A stretch of 64,000 nt of DNA from Tepidicaulis marinus (lineage in GTDB: Bacteria; Pseudomonadota; Alphaproteobacteria; Parvibaculales; Parvibaculaceae), in the NCBI RefSeq assembly GCF_000739695.1, contig NZ_BBIO01000009.1, forward strand, positions 1-64,000. The letters are read 5' to 3'. Below the pieces are notes generated by a model. The model saw only the letters and a list, made by a program, of their open reading frames with translations, did no database searches and was not told the origin of the DNA. Shown in pieces: positions 58,016 to 64,000 of this stretch. The translations under genes and the position numbers were made by a program. Position 1 is the stretch's first letter. Every line of letters starts with the position of its first letter.

Positions 58016-59005
58016 CTATTCGGGCAGGCGGACGGTAAGACTGTCCGGCCAGGCCATCGTGCGGTCGAGTTTCACATAGGCCACACCAGGCAGGCCCGTT
58101 TTCACCTGCGTCATATATTGTGTGAGAAGTTCACGCGGTATCCGCACTTTAACGCGGAACATCAGTTTCTCGCGCTCGGAACGCGTTTCGACTTCCTTCG
58201 GCGTGAACTGCGCCTGAGCGGAGACGAAAGAGACATGCGCCGGCACCACGTAATCGGGGGCGGCATCGAGAATGATGCGCGCTTCCCCGCCGATCGCCAC
58301 GCGCCCCGCCTCCGATGTCGGCAAAAAGATGGTCATATAGACATCCGTCACATCGAGCAGCGTCAACACTTTGCCGCCGCCTGCCAGCACCTCCCCCGGC
58401 TCCGCCAGCCGGTAAAGCACCCGGCCCGAAGTAGGCGCAGTGAGCGCGGCTTCCTTCAATTGCGCGTTCAGCCTGTCCAGATTGGCCATGGCGGAAAGAA
58501 CGGCCTCCTGCGCATTACCAAGCCCTGCCTTGCCTTGATCCAGCGCCGCCTTCGCGCCATCGCGCGCGGTGCGGCGCTGATCGACCCGCTCCTCGGAGAC
58601 ATGCCCTTTGCCGAACAGAATGAGCGCACGCTCAAGTTCCCTCTCAGCCAGACTCAGCTCGCTTTCCAATCTGGCGATCTGCGCTTCCGCTTCGCTGCGC
58701 ACTTGCCGCAAACGCCGGATTTCCGCTTCCGCTTGCCGGATTTGCGCCTGCAGCTCCTCGGTATCCATGCGGGCCAGAAGCTGGCCGGCCTCGACCATAT
58801 CCCCTTCATCGACCAATATCTCGGCGACACGGCCGGCATATTTCGTGGCGATATCGGTCTCATCCGCTTCGATGCGGCCATTGCCCCAGGCGATGCCTTC
58901 GGGCACGCTGTTCCGGCTTTCAAGCCACCAGTAAATGCCGGCACCGCCCACTATCACGGCGCAAAGAAGCGCCGCGATGAGCCACTTGTTCAACCCGTCC
59001 GTCAA
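58016..59005 (-). CDS. HlyD-type periplasmic adaptor
   Basis: A 329-aa membrane-fusion protein: N-terminal anchor (LIAALLCAVIVGGAGIYWW), biotinyl-lipoyl-like halves around a coiled-coil hairpin (about 90-200, LQAQIRQAEAEIRRLRQ and RLNAQLKEAALTAP), and beta-barrel domain. It would link the ABC pump to an outer-membrane channel, which is not in the window. The start must be TTG: 59005 has GGAAGG 9 nt upstream, better than TTG 59014, which abuts it. Carbamate kinase ends 27-36 bp upstream. Confidence 0.92.
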   Translation of the reverse strand: MTDGLNKWLIAALLCAVIVGGAGIYWWLESRNSVPEGIAWGNGRIEADETDIATKYAGRVAEILVDEGDMVEAGQLLARMDTEELQAQIRQAEAEIRRLRQVRSEAEAQIARLESELSLAERELERALILFGKGHVSEERVDQRRTARDGAKAALDQGKAGLGNAQEAVLSAMANLDRLNAQLKEAALTAPTSGRVLYRLAEPGEVLAGGGKVLTLLDVTDVYMTIFLPTSEAGRVAIGGEARIILDAAPDYVVPAHVSFVSAQAQFTPKEVETRSEREKLMFRVKVRIPRELLTQYMTQVKTGLPGVAYVKLDRTMAWPDSLTVRLPE

Positions 59006-59041
59006 CCTACTCAACCTTCCCGTCTTAAATGCCGGTCCGCC

Positions 59042-59944
59042 TCACGGCAGAATTTGCGTGCCTGCCGTGCCATCCGCCACCGATGCAGCTTCCTTCAAAC
59101 TGCCGATCGCGGCAGGCCGTCCCGTCTCTTCCACGAACCGGCACACCGCATCGACCTTAGGCCCCATGGAGCCTTTGGCAAAGGACATGGTTCGCAATTG
59201 GGCGGACCTAGCCTCCCCGATCTTGCGCGCCCTTGCCGTTCCCCAATCCTCGTAAACGGCATCGACATCGGTCAGAATGATCAGCCGGTCCGCCCCGAGC
59301 TTTCTGGCAAGAAGGGAGGCTGCAAGGTCTTTGTCGATCACCGCTTCCACCCCGCGGGTCTGCCCGCGCGCACCCACAATCACAGGCACGCCGCCGCCGC
59401 CCGCGCAAATCACCACCGTGCCTTCGCCCGCCAGCAAGCGGATGGTCTGAAACTCCAAAATGCCCGCAGGCTGCGGTGAAGGCACCACCCGGCGGAAATA
59501 ATCGCCGTCCGCTGCCACCTGCCAGCCCCGCTCATCGGCAAGTGCCCGCGCCTCGGCTTCGCTATAGACGGGGCCGATCGGTTTACTGGGCGCACCGAAT
59601 GCCGGATCATCGGGGTCCACCTGCGTCTGCGTAATCAGCGTCGCGATCTGCCGGTGCGGCATCACATTGCGCAATTCCTGCGCAATCACATAACCGATCA
59701 TGCCCTGGGATTCCGCCCCCAGCACATCGAGCGGAAAAGGCGGCGCTTCCTTGAAAGCTTCTCCTTCAAGCGCCAGCAAGCCCACCTGCGGCCCGTTGCC
59801 ATGTACAAGCACCATCTCGTTGCCATCGGCAAGCTGGGCAAGGGCGCCCGCGGCGCGCGCCATGTTGCGCTGCTGCGTCTCGGCGCTTAAGACCTCGCCC
59901 CGCTCCAGAAGCGCGTTCCCGCCTATGGCCACGACCACTCTCAT
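59042..59944 (-). CDS. arcC: Carbamate kinase
   Basis: Makes ATP from carbamoyl phosphate and ADP, giving carbamate. The 300-aa enzyme has [34 protein letters not shown] and [25 protein letters not shown] split across the kinase fold, all typical. ATG overlaps the agmatine deiminase stop by 4 bp (ATGA). Last enzyme of the agmatine pathway encoded here. Confidence 0.96.
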   Translation of the reverse strand: MRVVVAIGGNALLERGEVLSAETQQRNMARAAGALAQLADGNEMVLVHGNGPQVGLLALEGEAFKEAPPFPLDVLGAESQGMIGYVIAQELRNVMPHRQIATLITQTQVDPDDPAFGAPSKPIGPVYSEAEARALADERGWQVAADGDYFRRVVPSPQPAGILEFQTIRLLAGEGTVVICAGGGGVPVIVGARGQTRGVEAVIDKDLAASLLARKLGADRLIILTDVDAVYEDWGTARARKIGEARSAQLRTMSFAKGSMGPKVDAVCRFVEETGRPAAIGSLKEAASVADGTAGTQILP

Positions 59945-61041
59945 GTGCGGCGCGCCGGTTGCTGCTGGGTGATGCAGTGAATATTACCGCCGCCCAGAAG
60001 AATCTCGCGCGCAGGCACCGGGATGATCCGGCGGTCCGGAAATAGCGCGGCGAGCGCCTGTGCCGCCGGGCCGTCCTGCGGATCATCGAAAGAAGGCATT
60101 ACCACCACACCGTTACCGATATAAAAGTTGATATAGGAAGCGGCCATGCGGTTTCCGGGCTGGCGCGGCAAAGTCCCCTCGATGGCATCGACACCGGAAG
60201 CCTCTTCCTCGGTCATGATCACCGGGGAGGGCTGATGGATCTTGTGAATGTCGAGCCTGCGGCCTTTCGCATCCCGCGCGGCGGAGAGCCGCTCAAAGGC
60301 ATCGCGGCTGATCTCATATTGCGGATCGGAGGTGTCATCGGTCCAGGTCAGGGCTACGCAGCCGGGCTTGATGAAACAGCATAAGTTATCGACATGCCCG
60401 CTCGTCTCATCATTGAAAACACCGTCGCCGAGCCAGATGAACGTGCCGACATTCAGATAATCGGAGAGGATTTTTTCGATATCTTCTCTTGAAAGGCCGG
60501 GATTGCGGTTGGGGTTGAGCAGGCATTGCTCGGTCGTCAGCAACGTGCCCTCTCCGTCCACATGGATCGACCCGCCTTCCAGCGTGAGGGGTGCCCGGTA
60601 CCGGTCCACGCGTTCGATCTCGGCAATCTTCTGCGGCACGATGTCGTCCTGATCCCAGGGAAAATAAAGCCCGCCCCTTATGCCGCCCCAGGCATTGAAC
60701 TTCCAATTGATGAGCCGCATGTCGCCCTTCCCGTTGACCAGGAATGTCGGCCCGCAATCGCGCATCCAGGAGTCGTTATAGGTCATCTCCACGACGCGGA
60801 TATGCGGCGGCAGCATGGAACGGGCATTCTGAAACTGGCCGGGAGAAACGCCCATCGTCACAGGCTCGCCTTCGGCAATGGCGCAGGCCACGGCGGCAAA
60901 GGCATGCTGCGCCGGTTTCGCGCCAAGGCGCCAATTGTCGGGCCGCTCCGGCCAGAGCATCCAGCAGCCCTCATGCGGTTCGAATTCCCCCGGCATACGG
61001 AACCCGTCCGCCCTGGGGGTACTTTCCAGTCTCCTGGTCAT
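59941..61041 (-). CDS. aguA: Agmatine deiminase
   Basis: Converts agmatine to N-carbamoylputrescine and ammonia. The 366-aa product matches the Enterococcus AgDI in length and motifs: [46 protein letters not shown] and the catalytic C356 in [14 protein letters not shown] 61041 has GAGAGG upstream. It lies between the permease and carbamate kinase in the minus-strand run. Confidence 0.97.
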   Translation of the reverse strand: MTRRLESTPRADGFRMPGEFEPHEGCWMLWPERPDNWRLGAKPAQHAFAAVACAIAEGEPVTMGVSPGQFQNARSMLPPHIRVVEMTYNDSWMRDCGPTFLVNGKGDMRLINWKFNAWGGIRGGLYFPWDQDDIVPQKIAEIERVDRYRAPLTLEGGSIHVDGEGTLLTTEQCLLNPNRNPGLSREDIEKILSDYLNVGTFIWLGDGVFNDETSGHVDNLCCFIKPGCVALTWTDDTSDPQYEISRDAFERLSAARDAKGRRLDIHKIHQPSPVIMTEEEASGVDAIEGTLPRQPGNRMAASYINFYIGNGVVVMPSFDDPQDGPAAQALAALFPDRRIIPVPAREILLGGGNIHCITQQQPARRT

Positions 61042-61119
61042 GAAGCTTACCTCTCCGCAGCATTGCCGCATGAACAAGGGGAGGCTGCGGGCGGATACCC
61101 CGCAGCCTCCGCAACGCTC

Positions 61120-62532
61120 TCAGGTGCGGGCGGCACCGGCCCTCGAGCGCGAGATCAGCCATTCCCCAACAAGGACGGTGACGATCACGCCCCCGACGAT
61201 GGACCCGGCATAAGTCATATCGAACTCGCCCGGCACGTAGATGAAGAAGACGATCGCCTGCACGATGAAGGAAAGGCAGAGCAGCGTAAGCACCCAGGCC
61301 CCGACTGTGCCGCCCGGCACCCGGTAAGGGCGCGGCCGGTCGGCATCGATCTTCCGCAACCGCAGGAACGCAGCGAACATGAAAAGATAGCAGAGCAGGA
61401 AAACAACGGAGGAGAACGCAAAGAGCGTCCAGAAGAGATCTTCCGCATCCGCCGCCATGAAGCCGTAAACCACGATGACAACCGTCGTCACCACACCCGT
61501 TATGATCGCCGCATTTGCCGGCGTTTTATGGGCGGGGTGGAGCTTGGCGAAAGCCGGGTTGAGATCGCCGGCATGAGCCGCTTCCGCCGCCGAGCGGTTG
61601 GCGCCCATCGTCCAAGTGACCATGTTGGCCAGGAACGTATAAAGCGCCATGATCCCGAGAAGCATCACGGCGGCCCCGCCAAGCCCTTCGGTTCCCAGAA
61701 GCTGATAGAGCGTGTCGATAATACCTTCGATGAGGCTCACCTCTTCCAGCGGCAGCGCAATGAGAATGCCGACCGTGCCCAGAAGATAGAAAGCTGCGAT
61801 CAGCAGACCCGAAACGACGATCGCCTTGGGGACGTCTTTTGCCGGGTCGGTCATTTCCTCACTCGCCCCGGACATCAGCTCGAAGCCCATGAAGTTATAG
61901 ACAATGACCGGCAGGAAGGCGAGCGAAACGCCCCAGCTCGGGCTCAGCGTTTCCAGAGTGATCGGATTGGCGACACCGTGATTGAAGGCGTAGAAGAAAC
62001 CGCCGAAGCCGATCACACCCATGATCACCGCTTTGAAAATGGCGCCTATATTCGGCACCCATTTACCGACATCAAGCGTGATGACATTGACATAAACCGT
62101 CACCCAGGTCAGGCCGATGGCAATGGCGATCTGCGGCCAAAGGCCGAGATCGGGCATGAAAAGCTGCGAGAAGATGCCCGCGAAGATCAGATAGACCGAG
62201 GGCTGCCAGAGCGCCACATTGATCCACCAGAGCCAGGCGGTCCGCCCGCCCCAGCGCCCGCCAAAAGCGCGCTGCACCCAGGCATAGATGCCGCCCTGAT
62301 CCGGATAGGTACTCCCCAGCTCCGCCGTGATCAGACCATAGGGAATGAAAAAGAAGATCAGGGTAAAGATCCACCAGAAGATCGACTGCACACCGATCGA
62401 GGCCGATGCGGCGAGCTGGTCAATCACCAGGATCGCGCAAACCGTGAAGAGGGTCATATCGAGCCCCTTCAGAACACGCTTGAACCCTTTCCTCGAGCCC
62501 GCCGGCGCGGCGGCCACATTTTCCTGTGACAT
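61120..62532 (-). CDS. APC-family amino acid/polyamine permease (probable agmatine-putrescine exchanger)
   Basis: A 470-aa protein with 12 predicted spans. The APC signature starts with LKGLDMTLFTVCAILVIDQL and PYGLITAELGSTYPDQGGIYAWV, and GFELMSGASEEMTDPAKDVP is the conserved loop after TM6. Its place between putrescine carbamoyltransferase and agmatine deiminase points to agmatine uptake in exchange for putrescine; sequence alone does not prove the substrate. Strong AAAGGAGG upstream of the ATG. Confidence 0.9.
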   Translation of the reverse strand: MSQENVAAAPAGSRKGFKRVLKGLDMTLFTVCAILVIDQLAASASIGVQSIFWWIFTLIFFFIPYGLITAELGSTYPDQGGIYAWVQRAFGGRWGGRTAWLWWINVALWQPSVYLIFAGIFSQLFMPDLGLWPQIAIAIGLTWVTVYVNVITLDVGKWVPNIGAIFKAVIMGVIGFGGFFYAFNHGVANPITLETLSPSWGVSLAFLPVIVYNFMGFELMSGASEEMTDPAKDVPKAIVVSGLLIAAFYLLGTVGILIALPLEEVSLIEGIIDTLYQLLGTEGLGGAAVMLLGIMALYTFLANMVTWTMGANRSAAEAAHAGDLNPAFAKLHPAHKTPANAAIITGVVTTVVIVVYGFMAADAEDLFWTLFAFSSVVFLLCYLFMFAAFLRLRKIDADRPRPYRVPGGTVGAWVLTLLCLSFIVQAIVFFIYVPGEFDMTYAGSIVGGVIVTVLVGEWLISRSRAGAART

Positions 62533-62592
62533 GATTGCCTCCTTTATGGCCGTGACGGCCGTTCAGCGGCGATACGCCTCGCGCTCGGAGCT

Positions 62593-63603
62593 TTAAGAAC
62601 CCGACGCCAGAAACGCCTCGATTTCGCCCTTGTGATGCGCAACAAGCTCGGGCGAGGGATGCTTCAAACGGGGGTAGACCAGCCAGACGAGAATACCTTT
62701 CTCCGTGTGCAGCCGGTTTTCCGCCTGATCGAAAATAATGGATTGCGGCCCGTCCAGCACCTCGTCGGTGGCTTCCACCCCGCGCGAGGCGGGCAGGCAA
62801 TGCATCACCTTTGCCGAGGGCGGCGCCTTGGCGAGAAGCGCGCTATTGACCTGATAGGCCGGCATGAAGGCCGCGCGCCGGTCCGGAATCTCGTCTTCCT
62901 GACCGACCCACCACCAAAGGTCCGTATAAATGAAATCCGCCTTAGCAACTGCCGCCGCCGGATCGTCCGTCACGGTGAGCGTACCGCCCGAGGTTTCGCA
63001 GTTTTTGCGGGCGATCGCCTGCCAATCTTCCGGCGCCTGATAGGCCTTGGGCGCGGCATGGGTGAAGTGCATGCCCATCCGCGTGCAAATCCACATCAAG
63101 GAAGAGCAGACATTCGTGGCGTCGCCCACAAAGGTGACATGCAGGTCTTCGAGCTTCTTGCCCTTGGGCGCATGCTCCATCATCGTGAAGACGTCGCACA
63201 GAACCTGGGTGGGATGATTGTAATCCGTCAGCCCGTTGATGACGGGCACCGTCGCATCTTTCGCCAGCGCCACAACCGTTTCGTGTTTGAGCGTGCGTGC
63301 CTCGATCACATCGACCATGCGCGAGATCACCCGCGCCGTATCGCTGAGCGATTCCCGCGCGCCAAGATGGATTTCGCCGGGCTTGAGATAGAGCGCGTGC
63401 CCGCCAAGCTTCGTCATCGCCACTTCGAAGGAAATGCGGGTGCGTGTCGAAGGTTCCTCGAAGAGCATACCGAGAGAAGCACCCTGCAGCAGCTTCGGGC
63501 ATGCCCCTTCCTTGTCGGCCACCTTGAGAAGCCGCACAAGCTCGATGATCTCGAGCAGCTTCTCCTTCGAGAAATCCTGTGTTGCAATGAAATGCTGCAC
63601 CAT
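62593..63603 (-). CDS. ptcA: Putrescine carbamoyltransferase
   Basis: Phosphorolyses N-carbamoylputrescine to putrescine and carbamoyl phosphate. The 336-aa product has carbamoyl-phosphate motif S52-TRTR56 (EPSTRTRISFE), DYNHPTQ and HCLPASRG of transcarbamoylases. The C-terminal section DEAENRL-like DQAENRLHTEKGILVWL and the extended tail resemble the Enterococcus putrescine enzyme more than ornithine carbamoyltransferase. GGAGACGG precedes the ATG. First gene of the agmatine run. Confidence 0.92.
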   Translation of the reverse strand: MVQHFIATQDFSKEKLLEIIELVRLLKVADKEGACPKLLQGASLGMLFEEPSTRTRISFEVAMTKLGGHALYLKPGEIHLGARESLSDTARVISRMVDVIEARTLKHETVVALAKDATVPVINGLTDYNHPTQVLCDVFTMMEHAPKGKKLEDLHVTFVGDATNVCSSLMWICTRMGMHFTHAAPKAYQAPEDWQAIARKNCETSGGTLTVTDDPAAAVAKADFIYTDLWWWVGQEDEIPDRRAAFMPAYQVNSALLAKAPPSAKVMHCLPASRGVEATDEVLDGPQSIIFDQAENRLHTEKGILVWLVYPRLKHPSPELVAHHKGEIEAFLASGS

Positions 63604-63675
63604 AATCCGTCTCCGGCCTGACTTGCGTTACCCACCCCGACCCCAGTAGGGAACACCTGCCGGGCCAGGCATGCA

Positions 63676-63689
63676 TTGATGCAGGTCAG
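63676..63689. promoter_or_regulatory. FNR/FixK-like box upstream of the agmatine operon
   Basis: TTGAT-GCAG-GTCAG differs by one base from TTGAT-N4-GTCAA, the FixK/Anr-type site. It lies about 73 bp before the putrescine carbamoyltransferase start. A palindrome TGCAT-TG-ATGCA (63672-63683) overlaps it. No -10 box can be fixed at the classic class II distance, so this is tentative. Confidence 0.4.
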
Positions 63690-63731
63690 TTCACGCCCGC
63701 CCTGCGCCCTTCCTGTCGCATGGCTTCGTGA

Positions 63732-63753
63732 CATCCCGGTTATGCCCGGGATG
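63732..63753. other. Inverted repeat between the agmatine operon and the right-edge gene
   Basis: CATCCCGG-TTATGC-CCGGGATG, an 8-bp stem with a 6-nt loop, 17 bp after the stop of the partial gene at 63770. No T-run follows on the minus strand; it may be a Rho-type or weak terminator. Confidence 0.45.
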
Positions 63754-63769
63754 AAGCGGCGTTCTGCCG

Positions 63770-64000
63770 TTAACGGATTGGGAGAATCGTCCTCTTGAGG
63801 AAGGTCAGTAGCTCAGCGTCACGGACACCGTGACGATTCCGGCTATTGTGGAAATGACCGATTATCTGGGCGTCGTCGGCAAAAGCTTTCTCCGGTGCCA
63901 CCAGCGCGACCATGCGATTGCCGAACTGAAACTTCCCTTTACCTTCCCGCAGATCAAAGCCGAGGGCATTCTGCATAGTGCCGTAAGGGTGGGAGATTAG
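63770..64000 (-). CDS. C-terminal part of an unidentified protein (cut by right edge)
   Basis: The minus frame is open from the window edge to a stop at 63770 (76 codons). The C-terminus ends RDAELLTFLKRTILPIR and includes KFQFGNRMVALVAPEKAFADDAQIIG, which has natural protein composition. Only the end is present, so no family can be named. The opposite frame (63854-64000, 48 codons) is also open, so coding on this strand is likely but not certain. Confidence 0.5.
   Translation of the reverse strand, partial: LISHPYGTMQNALGFDLREGKGKFQFGNRMVALVAPEKAFADDAQIIGHFHNSRNRHGVRDAELLTFLKRTILPIR

Noticed and set aside
60526-62529. 667-codon plus-strand frame across aguA and the permease
   Set aside because: Antisense to two convincing genes; no recognisable domain.

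Overview
The window is chromosomal DNA from an alphaproteobacterium of about 60% GC. The evidence is a partial 16S rRNA of alphaproteobacterial type (1-320, minus strand), the conserved block lysC / ptsP / RodZ-like / ispG / prfA / prmC / DUF4167 / clpB, and the lineage-typical BolA, J-domain, cobS-cobT and DUF1178 genes. The order could be Hyphomicrobiales or Parvibaculales, but the sequence alone does not settle it. No insertion sequence, prophage, CRISPR array, tRNA or integrase of a mobile element was seen; the single tyrosine recombinase is a housekeeping XerD. Layout: 1-1450 holds the 5' end of a 16S gene running off the left edge, its leader (boxA), a near-consensus promoter and an upstream palindrome. 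1.4-17.6 kb is mostly core metabolism and translation: M23 envelope peptidase, alpha/beta hydrolase, ClpB, DUF4167, PrmC-RF1, IspG, RodZ-like, EI-Ntr (PtsP), aspartokinase and UbiG. 17.6-21.6 kb is an accessory block: a TetR regulator, a lipoprotein-like cytochrome c, a Tat-exported lactone-oxidase flavoprotein and a twin-arginine alanine-racemase/D-threonine-aldolase-fold protein. 21.6-31 kb returns to housekeeping: DUF1178, nitrilase-family hydrolase, glutaredoxin, ComF, methyltransferase, Flp pilin, MutT, ArgJ with a histone-H1-like tail, parvulin and SecA. 31-37.5 kb is a detoxification-like divergon: GST plus MFS facing two epoxide hydrolases and an SLC13-type permease. 37.5-51 kb: AccA, an ECF41-type sigma factor with a putative target membrane gene and its own promoter signature, XerD and partners, AroK-AroB, a CBS/CorC protein, BolA, a J protein and CobS-CobT. 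51-54 kb: a SufR-like regulator divergent from an MFS exporter, then an anchored phytase-like esterase. 54-63.6 kb is a tight seven-gene minus-strand run: putrescine carbamoyltransferase, amino-acid/polyamine permease, agmatine deiminase, carbamate kinase, then HlyD adaptor, RbbA-like double-ATPase/permease and a second ABC-2 permease. Working together: the agmatine genes form a complete agmatine to putrescine + ATP pathway of the type best known from lactic acid bacteria, preceded by an FNR/FixK-like box. The Tat/cytochrome block looks like an undescribed periplasmic oxidation module. These two, and the ECF41 unit, are the most interesting parts of the window.
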